Source: Stenotrophomonas humi
Lineage (GTDB): Bacteria; Pseudomonadota; Gammaproteobacteria; Xanthomonadales; Xanthomonadaceae
Assembly: GCF_001431415.1 (NCBI RefSeq)
Contig: NZ_LDJI01000029.1
Location: 1 to 64,000, forward strand
Length of the DNA: 64,000 nucleotides
Direction of reading: 5' to 3'
The translations under genes and the position numbers were made by a program. Positions 1 to 9,132 of the stretch are shown in pieces; within the stretch, counting starts at the first letter, position 1; each line of letters begins with the position of its first letter. The notes beneath the pieces were generated by a model, which saw only the letters and a program-made list of their open reading frames with translations, was not told the DNA's origin and ran no database searches.

Positions 1-33
1 CTTCGGGGCACCTTCTCCCGCCAGCGGGAGAAG
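1..33. repeat. Truncated intergenic palindromic repeat
   Basis: A perfect 10-bp inverted repeat (arms 12-21 and 24-33, 2-nt centre) follows a CTTCGGGG lead-in. The same kind of CTCATCC/CTTCTCCC palindromic intergenic sequence is common in xanthomonad genomes from memory, and a related copy lies at 40529-40559. The window start cuts it, so its full length is unknown. Confidence 0.5.
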
Positions 34-73
34 CAAGCCGAGCCCCCTCCCTCAGCTGCAACTGGAACCTCCC

Positions 74-733
74 ATGCCCCAATGGATCACTCTTTCCACT
101 GAATCCGGCCCGGTTCGCGCCTGGCAGGCCCTGCCCGAAGGCACGCCACGCGCCGGTCTGGTCGTCATCCAGGAGATCTTCGGCGCCAACGCCCATATCC
201 GCCATGTCGCAGAGCAGTACGCCGCCGAAGGCTATGTGGTGCTGGCCCCCGACTTCTTCGACCTTCTGCAACCCGAACTGGAACTGGACTACGACGCTGA
301 CGGCGTTGCCCAGGGCAAGGCGCTGGTAACCGAACTGGGCGTGGACCGCGCCGTGGCCGTGGTCGAAGCGGCTGCGCAGCAGCTCTCGCAGTACGGAAAG
401 GTCGGCACCGTCGGCTATTGCTGGGGCGGCACGATCGCCATGCTCGCCGCGCAACGGCTGGGCTTGCCCTCGTCCAGCTACTACGGCGCACGCAATGTGC
501 CGTTCCTGGACAGCCCCTTCAAAGCCCCGGCAATCTTCCACTTTGGCGACCAGGACGCCTCCATTCCGGCCGCCGCCGTTGCAGCGCACCGTGAAAAGCA
601 ACCCACATTGCCGGTATACGTGTACCCGGCCGACCACGCCTTCAACCGCGAGGTGGGCATGCACTACCACGCTCCCAGCGCCGACCTGGCGCGCGAACGC
701 ACCTTGGCCTTCTTCAGCGAGAACCTGCGATGA
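74..733 (+). CDS. Dienelactone hydrolase family protein
   Basis: A 219-residue cytoplasmic alpha/beta hydrolase of the dienelactone hydrolase family, which hydrolyses lactone or ester bonds. The physiological substrate cannot be told from sequence. The triad is visible: Cys116 in GYCWGG, Asp161 in GDQDASIP and His188 in ADHAF, with the family's Glu34 in QEIFGAN. Length is close to the family norm (about 230). The ATG at 74 gives the usual short N terminus and no signal peptide. Its TGA overlaps the ATG of the HIT gene (ATGA at 730-733), so the two are probably translationally coupled. No aromatic-degradation genes are nearby, so a role in chlorocatechol breakdown is not supported. Family assignment is firm; function is general only. 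Confidence 0.9.
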   Translation: MPQWITLSTESGPVRAWQALPEGTPRAGLVVIQEIFGANAHIRHVAEQYAAEGYVVLAPDFFDLLQPELELDYDADGVAQGKALVTELGVDRAVAVVEAAAQQLSQYGKVGTVGYCWGGTIAMLAAQRLGLPSSSYYGARNVPFLDSPFKAPAIFHFGDQDASIPAAAVAAHREKQPTLPVYVYPADHAFNREVGMHYHAPSADLARERTLAFFSENLR

Positions 734-1152
734 CCGAAGCTGTGACGTCCGATTTCGAACTCGATACCCGCCTTGCCGCCGACAGCGTCCTGATCGCTGA
801 CGGACCCTTGTCCCAGATCCGCCTGATGAACGATGACCGCTTCCCGTGGGTCGTGCTGGTCCCACGCGTTGCTGGCGCCAGCGAATGGATCGACCTGGAC
901 GGTGGCCAGCAGCGCCTGCTGCTGGCGGAGATCAACCAGATCTCGCAGCACCTCAAGCAGAAGCCCAACGTCACCAAGATCAACATCGGTGCGCTGGGCA
1001 ACATCGTGCGCCAGCTGCACATCCACCTGATCGGCCGCCATGAAGGCGATGCCGCCTGGCCAGGGCCGGTCTGGGGCAGCGGCAAGGCGCAGCGTTTCGA
1101 CGCCGAGGTACTGGCCCAGCGTGTCGAAATCTGGCGCCAACGGCTACGATAA
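730..1152 (+). CDS. HIT domain nucleotide-binding protein
   Basis: A 140-residue histidine-triad protein of the branch often annotated as diadenosine tetraphosphate hydrolase-like. The motif is QLHIHLIGRHEGDAAWP near residues 96-112. The first triad position is Gln, as I recall for this branch, while the two catalytic-site His are kept. The N-terminal half carries LMNDDRFPWVVLVPR, typical of the family. It starts inside the stop codon of the upstream dienelactone hydrolase gene, so it is the second gene of a two-gene transcript that may extend into the small membrane protein 29 bp downstream. Nucleotide binding is well supported by family. The substrate is not known. Confidence 0.88.
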   Translation: MTEAVTSDFELDTRLAADSVLIADGPLSQIRLMNDDRFPWVVLVPRVAGASEWIDLDGGQQRLLLAEINQISQHLKQKPNVTKINIGALGNIVRQLHIHLIGRHEGDAAWPGPVWGSGKAQRFDAEVLAQRVEIWRQRLR

Positions 1153-1181
1153 GCGCCTTCCCACCAACGGACTTTCCGCCG

Positions 1182-1349
1182 ATGCGCTCCAACCTGATCG
1201 CCGCCCTGATCCTGATCATCGTCGGCCTGTTTTTCCTGGCCAAGAACCTGGGCTGGATCAACGGCAACATCGGCTCGATGCTGGCCACCTGGTGGCCGGC
1301 CATCCTGGTCGCCGTCGGCATCGGCATGCTGTTCGGGCGCGGCAAGTAA
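1182..1349 (+). CDS. Small LiaI/DUF5668-like membrane protein
   Basis: A 55-residue protein starting at ATG 1182. It has two hydrophobic segments: residues 5-20 (rich in Ile, Leu and Val) and residues 31-51. They are joined by a short loop, KNLGWINGN, and the protein ends in the basic tail GRGK. The segment pair with a central W/N turn resembles the LiaI/LiaF N-terminal transmembrane unit (DUF5668). A membrane location is clear. The function is not known; related small proteins are linked to envelope-stress circuits in other bacteria, but no partner is visible here. It lies 29 bp after the HIT gene and just before a strong terminator, so it is likely the last gene of that transcript. Confidence 0.75.
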   Translation: MRSNLIAALILIIVGLFFLAKNLGWINGNIGSMLATWWPAILVAVGIGMLFGRGK

Positions 1350-1367
1350 GCCCCGCCGAGCAGGAAC

Positions 1368-1397
1368 AAGAAGGGCGCGGAATTCCGCGCCCTTCTT
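1368..1397. terminator. Bidirectional rho-independent terminator
   Basis: A perfect 30-bp palindrome with 15-bp arms and A/T-rich ends. It lies between the small membrane protein gene (+) and dcd (-), which converge here, so it can end transcription from both sides. Confidence 0.8.
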
Positions 1398-1414
1398 GTT
1401 TGTCTCAGCGCTGA

Positions 1415-1987
<573 letters not shown>

Positions 1988-2145
1988 TCAATGTTCCTGA
2001 TTTCGTGATGCCGCAGCTCGGCTGCGGCGGTCGGGGTGGCCGATTCTAGCCCAGACCCAGCGCGCAGCCGTACCCCGGCTGGCCGGATACATACTTGTAG
2101 GTATGTGGCTGCCGGGACCACCGGGGGCGGACCAACCCTGTCGGA

Positions 2146-3009
2146 TCAGATCAGCGAGGACACGATCGGAATACTGGCGCGCGGCCGCTTGGCCAGCTCC
2201 TCCACCATCCGCCGCGCTGCCGCCAGATAGGCCTGCGCTGCGGCCGAATCCGGCGCAGAAGCCACAATCGGCGTACCCGCATCGCCCTGCTCACGGATAC
2301 CGATATCCAGCGGCAACGAGCCCAGCAGCGGCACTCCGTACTGCTCGGCCATACGCTGGCCGCCACCTTCGCCGAACAGATGTTCGACGTGGCCGCAGTT
2401 GCTGCAGGTATGCACGGCCATGTTCTCGATGATACCGAGCACCGGCACCTCGACTTTTTCGAACATCTTCAATGCCTTGCGCGCATCCAGGGTGGCGATA
2501 TCCTGCGGCGTGGTGACGATGACCGCGCCGGCCACCGGGATCTTCTGCGACAGCGTCAGCTGGATATCACCGGTACCCGGCGGCAGATCGATCAGCAGGA
2601 AATCCAGGTCGTCCCACAGCGTGTCATTGAACAGCTGGGTCAACGCCGAGGTTGCCATCGGTCCGCGCCAGATCATCGGCGAGTCCTGTTCGATCAGGAA
2701 ACCAATGGACATGGCCTCCACCCCGAACGCGCGCAACGGCTCGATGCTCTTGTTGTCCGGACTTTCCGGGCGGCCACTCAAGCCGAGCATGGCCGGCACG
2801 CTCGGCCCATAGATGTCGGCATCCAGCACACCGACCCGCGCGCCCAGCTTATGCAGCGCCAGCGCCAGGTTCACTGCGGTCGTGGACTTGCCCACCCCGC
2901 CCTTGCCCGAGCCCACCGCAATGACATTGCGGATACGTGAATGGGGAGAGAGCCCCTTCTGCACACGGTGCGAGGCCGCGCGCTGATGAAACATTGTTAT
3001 CTGTGTCAT
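2146..3009 (-). CDS. apbC: Mrp/ApbC-type iron-sulfur carrier ATPase
   Basis: A 287-residue P-loop ATPase of the Mrp/NBP35 family, thought to bind and transfer Fe-S clusters to target apoproteins in the cytosol. The deviant Walker A, GSGKGGVGKST, is at residues 33-43. DADIYGPSVP follows. The cluster-binding pair CSNC is at Cys202 and Cys205. Walker B is LLIDLPPGTGD. It is shorter than enterobacterial Mrp (about 370) because the N-terminal DUF59 (MIP18) domain is absent; only about 27 residues precede the ATPase core. It is transcribed away from the TonB receptor at 3172, leaving a 162-bp divergent promoter region. Confidence 0.93.
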   Translation of the reverse strand: MTQITMFHQRAASHRVQKGLSPHSRIRNVIAVGSGKGGVGKSTTAVNLALALHKLGARVGVLDADIYGPSVPAMLGLSGRPESPDNKSIEPLRAFGVEAMSIGFLIEQDSPMIWRGPMATSALTQLFNDTLWDDLDFLLIDLPPGTGDIQLTLSQKIPVAGAVIVTTPQDIATLDARKALKMFEKVEVPVLGIIENMAVHTCSNCGHVEHLFGEGGGQRMAEQYGVPLLGSLPLDIGIREQGDAGTPIVASAPDSAAAQAYLAAARRMVEELAKRPRASIPIVSSLI

Positions 3010-3171
3010 ACCAGAAGTTTCCTACGAAACATTTTCAAAAAGAGTGCAATCCCATGAACTATTCGTTAAGGTCACGTTACGTTCATATGGGAAGGGGGCA
3101 TCAGTCACTGTTTCAGCGGACTGGCCAAACCCGGATGAACCGTAAATTCTAGACTCCAAGGGGATACATAC

Positions 3172-6081
3172 GTGCATACCAGCAAGACCAACCCGTTCAA
3201 GCGCAAGGCACTTACCAGCGCCCTGCTCGCAGCGATTGTCGTACCTGGCGCCGCTTTCGCCCAAGACAGCTCCGCAGATTCGAGCAATGCTTCCGGCGAG
3301 AAAGCCACCAACCTGGACCGCGTCTCCGTAGTCGGCTCGCGCATCAAGCGCGTCGATTTGGAAGGCCCGGCTCCGGTGACCGTGATTACCCGCGATGACA
3401 TTGACCGTGAAGGCTTTCAAACCGTCGGCGACATGCTGCAGACGCTGACCCAGAACACGACCGGCTCATTCACTGGCGATCTCGCAGTCAACGGCTTCAC
3501 CCCGAACGCACAGGTCGTCAACCTGCGCGGCATGGGCCCTGGTTACACATTGACACTGATCAATGGCCGCAGGCCGGCACAGTATCCCCAGCCGTACAAT
3601 CGCGACAACAATGTCGTGAACGTCCGCGCCATTCCGTCTTCAATCGTGGAGCGCGTCGAAATCCTCACTGGCGGCGCTTCGGCGATCTACGGCTCCGACG
3701 CAGTCGCGGGCGTGGTCAATCTGGTTCTGCGCAAGAACTATGACGGCACCCAGTTGCGCGGCACGGTGGGTACAACCGCAGAAGGCGGTGGTGACAACGC
3801 GAAATTTGAATTGACTGGCGGACGCTCTGGTGACCGCTGGAGTACCACCTTCGCTCTGCAGGCAGGCGTTGAAGAACCGATCTGGGCCAGCCAGCGCGAC
3901 TTCATGGCGGATACCCGCAATGGACCGTTGGGCAGCCTTACCAACCCGGCGTTGTCCTTGGCTGCCCTGCGCATCAACACTGCGACTGGCGCCCTCGGTA
4001 CGAGTGTGTACTACCCCGGCCAGGAAGCATGTGATCGCTTTGGCTATACCACGGTCACCACGGCCGCACGCGGCACGTACTGCGGTGGATTCACCCAGTC
4101 TGCTTCGCGCACGATCTCCAACAAAGACAAGTACTTTGCTGGCTACAACTACACCTCTTTCGATCTGACAGACACCACGCAGCTGTACGGCAGCATCAAC
4201 GTCTACAAGAGCAACGCAGAGTCAAGCAGCGGCACGGAGTTCTGGTCGACAACCAGCAGTCCTTTCAATCGTACCCCTCCAACCGCTCTGGCACCCTTTG
4301 GCAGCCAGCTCCCGGGTTACTACGATTCGAACCTCAACCAGTTCACCATGCTGCAGCGCGTGTTCAATCCGTTCGAGCTTGGTGGTAACGAAGCGGCAAC
4401 CACGAAGTACGATGAGCTGACCTACGACATCCTTTTCGGAGCAAGCGGCACCTTTGCCGATCGCTTTGATTGGGAAGCAGGAATCTCCTATGGCAAGTAC
4501 GAGTACGAGGCCAATCAGCCCCGTCTGCTCGCCAAGGGCGTCTCGGACTACTTCCTCGGCCAGCAGCAAGGCTGGCGGGCATCGCCCCAGGGCGCGCTCT
4601 ACCCCATCTACGCTCTGAACGTGGACCGTTGGAATACGCCCATCACTCCGGATATCTACCGCTCGTTCTCAACGCGCGCGAAGAACACCGCAGAAACCAC
4701 CTCGTCCATGGCGAACTTCAACATCTCCGGCGATCTGTTCGAACTGCCGGCAGGCGCGGTTGGCTTCGCAGGCGTGCTGGAAGTAGCCCGTCAGACTTTT
4801 GACCTGAACAGCGACCCACGCACCAGCCTGACACGTCCATACGATGATCAGACGATCTACAACCTGACCAGTTCTGGCCGCACCAAGGGCGACCGTGACC
4901 GCTACGCTGCTGGCCTGGAACTGCGTATTCCGATCTTCTCGTCGCTGACTGCCAATATCGCTGGTCGTTACGACAAATACGACGACATCACCGCAGTTGA
5001 TGACGCCGTGACCTCAATGGCCGGCTTGGAATGGCGTCCATTTGATCGCCTGTTGCTGCGCGGCTCCTACTCGACCAGCTTCCGGGCGCCTGACATGCAG
5101 ATGGTCTTTGCCGAAGGCGCTGGCTCGTTCTCTGCTGCCGTCGATCAGTACGCCTGCCGCGCCGGTGTAGGCGTCGCCGATGGCCTTGGCCCACGCTCCT
5201 TGGGCACATGCCAAACCACCCAGGCCGATCCGACCGTCTACACCATTCAGACCGCGGTCGCAGGCAACAGCCTGCTTGAGGAAGAGAAAGGCACCTCGTA
5301 TGGCTTCGGCTTTGTCTGGGATGTCATCGACAACATGTCCGTATCGGTGGACTACTGGCGGATCAAGCTTGAAGATCAGGCACTGCAGCTGACCGCCGCA
5401 ACCCTGCTGGCCAACGAAGCCAACTGCCGCTTGGGCTCCTACCCGAATGGCGACGGTTTCGAACACAGCAGCGACTCGGCTTATTGCCAGAACGTGTACA
5501 ACCTTGTCCAACGCTCTGGTGGCAGCACCACCGGTCCCATCCAGCGCATCAACTCCGCATATATCAATGCGGCATTGAGTGACAAGAGCGGCATCGATGC
5601 CACCTACAAGTACCGCCTTGATACGGACCGCATCGGCACCTTCAAGCTGGACCTTGGATACTCGCTGACGCTTACCGACAAGTACAAGCAGTTCGAGGAA
5701 GATGAACTGATTGACTACCGCGATACCCCCAGCCTCTATGACAGCCGCAGCCGTGTACGTGGCTCTTTGAACTGGACCATGGGTGATTGGTCGACGACCG
5801 TCTTTGGTGTTCGCTATGGCACCATGCGCAACTCCGCCAATGCCGACTTCACCAACGCTGCCGGGGTGTTCTCCCCGCTTCGTCTGAAGCCGTACATGCT
5901 TTACAACCTGGCTATCAGCCGCAAGTTCGGCACCCAGGTTGAAGCAACCCTGCAGGTAGCCAACGTGCTGAACAACCTGTACCGCAAGGACTCCAGCCAG
6001 GCATATCCGTACTTCAGCGCCTACAACGGTTCTGATCCTTACGGCCGCCGCTTCAACTTCTCTGTCGCTTATAAGTTCTAA
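3172..6081 (+). CDS. TonB-dependent outer-membrane receptor
   Basis: A 969-residue TonB-dependent transporter. The GTG at 3172 is preceded by an AAGGGG Shine-Dalgarno sequence and starts a signal peptide ending ...VPGAAFA|QD near residue 30. A plug domain follows: GSRIKRVDLEGPAPVTVITR, then GGASAIYGSDAVAGVVNLVL. The C-terminal beta-barrel ends in the OMP-type FSVAYKF with a final Phe. No N-terminal signalling extension is present. It is followed after a terminator-like hairpin by a secreted S9 peptidase and a Sel1-like protein. This pairing suggests uptake of peptide-derived material, but the substrate is inference only. Such receptors are numerous in xanthomonads and often serve scavenging of plant- or peptide-derived nutrients. 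Confidence 0.95.
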   Translation: MHTSKTNPFKRKALTSALLAAIVVPGAAFAQDSSADSSNASGEKATNLDRVSVVGSRIKRVDLEGPAPVTVITRDDIDREGFQTVGDMLQTLTQNTTGSFTGDLAVNGFTPNAQVVNLRGMGPGYTLTLINGRRPAQYPQPYNRDNNVVNVRAIPSSIVERVEILTGGASAIYGSDAVAGVVNLVLRKNYDGTQLRGTVGTTAEGGGDNAKFELTGGRSGDRWSTTFALQAGVEEPIWASQRDFMADTRNGPLGSLTNPALSLAALRINTATGALGTSVYYPGQEACDRFGYTTVTTAARGTYCGGFTQSASRTISNKDKYFAGYNYTSFDLTDTTQLYGSINVYKSNAESSSGTEFWSTTSSPFNRTPPTALAPFGSQLPGYYDSNLNQFTMLQRVFNPFELGGNEAATTKYDELTYDILFGASGTFADRFDWEAGISYGKYEYEANQPRLLAKGVSDYFLGQQQGWRASPQGALYPIYALNVDRWNTPITPDIYRSFSTRAKNTAETTSSMANFNISGDLFELPAGAVGFAGVLEVARQTFDLNSDPRTSLTRPYDDQTIYNLTSSGRTKGDRDRYAAGLELRIPIFSSLTANIAGRYDKYDDITAVDDAVTSMAGLEWRPFDRLLLRGSYSTSFRAPDMQMVFAEGAGSFSAAVDQYACRAGVGVADGLGPRSLGTCQTTQADPTVYTIQTAVAGNSLLEEEKGTSYGFGFVWDVIDNMSVSVDYWRIKLEDQALQLTAATLLANEANCRLGSYPNGDGFEHSSDSAYCQNVYNLVQRSGGSTTGPIQRINSAYINAALSDKSGIDATYKYRLDTDRIGTFKLDLGYSLTLTDKYKQFEEDELIDYRDTPSLYDSRSRVRGSLNWTMGDWSTTVFGVRYGTMRNSANADFTNAAGVFSPLRLKPYMLYNLAISRKFGTQVEATLQVANVLNNLYRKDSSQAYPYFSAYNGSDPYGRRFNFSVAYKF

Positions 6082-6100
6082 GAGACGAAGAGAGCAACAA

Positions 6101-6130
6101 AACAGAGCCCGGCATTCGCCGGGCTCTGTT
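6101..6130 (+). terminator. Hairpin between receptor and S9 peptidase genes
   Basis: Inverted repeat with 13-bp arms (6101-6113 and 6118-6130) and an ATTC loop. It has no long T run, so it may act as a weak terminator or an mRNA-stabilising stem that lowers expression of the downstream peptidase. Confidence 0.65.
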
Positions 6131-6180
6131 CTCTGGCACACCAAAAATATTCGAGCAACCGTGGATATGGAGAACCATTC

Positions 6181-8160
6181 GTGAAAATCGCCACACCCGC
6201 GCTATTTGCGCTAGGTATTCTTTTCGCCGGAGGAGAGGCCATCGCTCAAAGCCAATCCATCAAAGACTTCGTCGGCCATCCCGCATACGGGACCGCGCGC
6301 ATCTCACCGAACGGCGACTACCTGGCAGTTACGGTGGATCATGGCGATCAGGATGTACTTACAATTCTGCGCACTTCCGACCTCAAGATACTCAAGGTCA
6401 ATCAGCTGCCTGACAAAAAAAGCGTAGGGCAGTTTCAGTGGATATCGCCAGATCGCATCATGTTCAACGCCGTGAAAAAAATGGGCGGCTATGCCCAGCC
6501 TTTTGCCCTAGGCGAATGGTACGCCGTCAATGCTGATGGATCCCAAGCGGCCCCCGTCATCTTCCGCGGCACCCGCGACGCCACCCAGCGCAATAAAGCA
6601 GTTGGCTTCGAGAGCTATTCATTGCTGGATACCCTGAAGAGCGATGATCGCAATGTGATCATGCAGGCTCGCTACCCCCGCTCGGATGAAGGCGCTGGCA
6701 CCGAAGTAGTCCGCGTTGACACAATAACCGGCAGACGCACATCCTTGGGACGCGCGCCAAAATCAAACTGTTCAATGGCACTGGATGCATCCAAAGATCC
6801 CCGATTCGCCGTCTGCTCCTCGACGCGGGACGAGGCCGGCGAATACGATGAGCGCACCGAGCTCTATCGGCGTGACGGTCAAGACTGGACATTGATCAAC
6901 GCATCGAAATCCGACGGAAAGCACCTGTCTGTTGCAAGAACTACAGATGATGGGACTGTCTATGCGCTGGAAGATGATGGAAAGTCACCAGCTGTCATCG
7001 GCACACTTGATACCGCATCAGGAGCCTTCACCCGGATTTTTGGCGACCCTGTTGCCGAAATATCCCAGATTATCTGGTCAACTGACAACACATCGCTTGT
7101 GGGCGTCGTAACCGAAGCCGGTGCACCGCAGGTAACGCTGGTGGATGAGGCTCATCCGGATGCAGAGCTGTATGCATCACTGGCAGCCGCGTTTCCCGGC
7201 GAAAAGGTTGATTTCTCGAGCTACACCGAAGACGGCAAGAAGATACTGGTCTCTGTCTACAGCGACAGGAACCCAGGTGCGCTCTACATCTTTGATCGAG
7301 ACACGGGGAAAGCACGCTTCCTGATGTCGCGCATGGCACAGCTGGACGAAAAGAAGATGGCTTCGATCAAGCCATTCTCATTCACATCCCGCGATGGCCG
7401 CCTGATCCATGCGTACCTGACCATTCCTTTCGGCTCTGATGGCAAGAACCTCCCATTAATCGTCAACCCCCACGGCGGCCCGATTGGACCGCGTGATGAC
7501 TGGGGGTTCAACCCCGAGGCACAGCTGTTTGGCAGCCGCGGCTATGCGACGTTGCAGATCAACTACCGCGGCTCAGGTGGCTATGGCAAAGAGTTCCAAG
7601 ATGCCGGTCACCAGCAGTGGGGACAGGGCATCCAGAACGACATCCTCGATGCCACCCACTGGGCCATCAACAATGGACATGCCGATCGCAGCCGCATCTG
7701 CATTTATGGCGGCAGCTTTGGTGGTTACTCATCACTGATGGCCCCGATCCGGGAGCCAGGTCTGTTCCAATGCACGTTTGGTTATGTCGGGGTCTATGAC
7801 ATCGACATGATGTTCAAGCGCGGCGACATTCCCGAGAGCAGTTCCGGCCAGCGCTTCCTGCGTCGCACTCATGGCACCGACAGCAGCGTATGGGCACAGA
7901 ATTCTCCAGCCCAACGTGCGGCGGAGGTCAAAATCCCCGTTTATCTGGCGGCAGGTGCCCGCGATGTGCGCACCCCCCCAGAACAAACGGAGCTGATGAA
8001 CAAGGCATTGATCGCAGCAGGCAACAAGCCTGAGGGTATGATCATCCAATCTGGGGAAATGCATGGTTTTTACGGAGAGGAGGCACGCATCAACCTCTAT
8101 ACCGAGATGCTGAGGTTTTTTGATCGTCACATTGGCAGCTCGAAATCGTCTGGAAACTGA
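6181..8160 (+). CDS. Secreted S9 family prolyl-oligopeptidase-like peptidase
   Basis: A 659-residue serine peptidase of family S9 (acylaminoacyl-peptidase/DPP-like). The GTG start at 6181 gives a signal peptide ending in GGEAIAQS, so export to the periplasm is expected. The N-terminal two thirds are a beta-propeller-like domain and the C-terminal third an alpha/beta hydrolase. The catalytic residues are Ser512 in GGSFGGYS, Asp595 in GARDVRTPPEQ and His628 in GEMHGFYGEE. Upstream HGGPIGPRDDWG and NYRGSGGYG are family hallmarks. It lies 99 bp after a TonB-dependent receptor, so it may trim peptides before or after their import. Activity is well supported; the peptide substrate is unknown. Confidence 0.93.
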   Translation: MKIATPALFALGILFAGGEAIAQSQSIKDFVGHPAYGTARISPNGDYLAVTVDHGDQDVLTILRTSDLKILKVNQLPDKKSVGQFQWISPDRIMFNAVKKMGGYAQPFALGEWYAVNADGSQAAPVIFRGTRDATQRNKAVGFESYSLLDTLKSDDRNVIMQARYPRSDEGAGTEVVRVDTITGRRTSLGRAPKSNCSMALDASKDPRFAVCSSTRDEAGEYDERTELYRRDGQDWTLINASKSDGKHLSVARTTDDGTVYALEDDGKSPAVIGTLDTASGAFTRIFGDPVAEISQIIWSTDNTSLVGVVTEAGAPQVTLVDEAHPDAELYASLAAAFPGEKVDFSSYTEDGKKILVSVYSDRNPGALYIFDRDTGKARFLMSRMAQLDEKKMASIKPFSFTSRDGRLIHAYLTIPFGSDGKNLPLIVNPHGGPIGPRDDWGFNPEAQLFGSRGYATLQINYRGSGGYGKEFQDAGHQQWGQGIQNDILDATHWAINNGHADRSRICIYGGSFGGYSSLMAPIREPGLFQCTFGYVGVYDIDMMFKRGDIPESSSGQRFLRRTHGTDSSVWAQNSPAQRAAEVKIPVYLAAGARDVRTPPEQTELMNKALIAAGNKPEGMIIQSGEMHGFYGEEARINLYTEMLRFFDRHIGSSKSSGN

Positions 8161-8165
8161 AGCAT

Positions 8166-8199
8166 GAAGGAAGGGAGGGGATTTACCCTCACTTCCTTC
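8166..8199 (+). terminator. Stem-loop after the S9 peptidase gene
   Basis: Imperfect inverted repeat: 8-bp outer arms GAAGGAAG/CTTCCTTC, then five more pairs after one mismatch, with a short A/T-rich loop. It has no clear T run. It probably marks the end of the peptidase transcript or reduces read-through into the Sel1-like gene. Confidence 0.5.
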
Positions 8200-8282
8200 G
8201 CAACATGAGTGTTTCGGAAGTTTCCATGTTGAGCCATCACTCAAGAACCGACGCCAAGTACGCGCCGTCACAGGAGCAGACA

Positions 8283-9101
8283 ATGAACCGCAAGATTCTC
8301 ATCGGGGCATCACTGTTACTCACAGTTTCCCTGGCTTACCCACCAGCATTTGCCGATGGCAGAGCACCGGACGACCCCACTCAGGACAAGGCCATGATTA
8401 CGGCCGGCTTCCTCAGTGGTCACCCAGACCTTCGCTTCCGCCTTCTCGGACTGGAAAAGCGTGAACAGGGGAAACAGGAAGACGCGTTCAAGTTCTTCCA
8501 ACGCGCCTCCTATTATGCGGACAAGCCATCCCAGGCAATGGTTGCTGAGATGCTCTGGAATGGAACAGGTGTCGAGGCAAATAAGGCACAGGCATATGCA
8601 TGGATGGATCTGGCAGCAGAACGCGGCTACGAGGGATTTCTGGAATTGCGGGAGCGGTACTGGAGTGGACTGGACGCCACCGAGCGCGACCAGGCGGTTC
8701 AGTATGGCCAGGATATTTATGCTCGCTTTGGCGATGCTGCCTCGCAACCACGCATAGCTACTGCACTGCGACGGGAGCGGAAGAACGTAACAGGTAGCCG
8801 TACCGGGTTTTCAGGCAATCTCAAGATCTTCATCCCCACCCCTGGCGGTGGCGAATTCATAGATGCATCTAAGTTCTACGATGAGCGTTACTGGGACCCA
8901 GCAAAGTATCAGCAATGGCACGACTCCATCTGGATGAAGCCCCGCGTAGCAACCGTCAGCGTCGGCGATGCCACAAAGGTTCTTCCACAGCATCAGGAGA
9001 CCCGCATTCCGACAGTACCTCCCATGCAGAATGCGCCGGAACCTGTCACTGAGGACGCGATGCCCGAAATCTCAAGCGAAGGTAAAGACACCCAAAAATG
9101 A
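8283..9101 (+). CDS. Exported Sel1-like repeat protein
   Basis: The start is taken at ATG 8283, which has a CAGGAG ribosome site and opens a signal peptide (MNRKILIGASLLLTVSLAY ... AFA|DG); an upstream in-frame ATG at 8205 would bury it. The mature protein has a Sel1/TPR-like unit around residues 60-120 (FKFFQRASYYADKPSQAMVA, then EMLWNGTGVEANKAQAYAWM, DLAAERGY). The C-terminal third has no recognisable domain and is rich in Pro, Glu and Asp. Sel1 units mediate protein-protein contacts. Position after a TonB receptor and S9 peptidase suggests an envelope accessory role, but this is inference. The stop codon directly abuts a terminator shared with the convergent oxidoreductase gene. Confidence 0.75.
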   Translation: MNRKILIGASLLLTVSLAYPPAFADGRAPDDPTQDKAMITAGFLSGHPDLRFRLLGLEKREQGKQEDAFKFFQRASYYADKPSQAMVAEMLWNGTGVEANKAQAYAWMDLAAERGYEGFLELRERYWSGLDATERDQAVQYGQDIYARFGDAASQPRIATALRRERKNVTGSRTGFSGNLKIFIPTPGGGEFIDASKFYDERYWDPAKYQQWHDSIWMKPRVATVSVGDATKVLPQHQETRIPTVPPMQNAPEPVTEDAMPEISSEGKDTQK

Positions 9102-9107
9102 CGCACG

Positions 9108-9132
9108 CAACGGCCGCTCTCAGCGGCCGTTG
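9108..9132. terminator. Terminator overlapping the 3' end of the oxidoreductase gene
   Basis: Perfect inverted repeat with 11-bp arms (9108-9118, 9122-9132) and a 3-nt loop, followed by TGTCTTT. The plus-strand gene stops at 9101, while the minus-strand gene stops at 9120, inside the hairpin, so the palindrome also encodes that protein's last residues. Confidence 0.75.
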
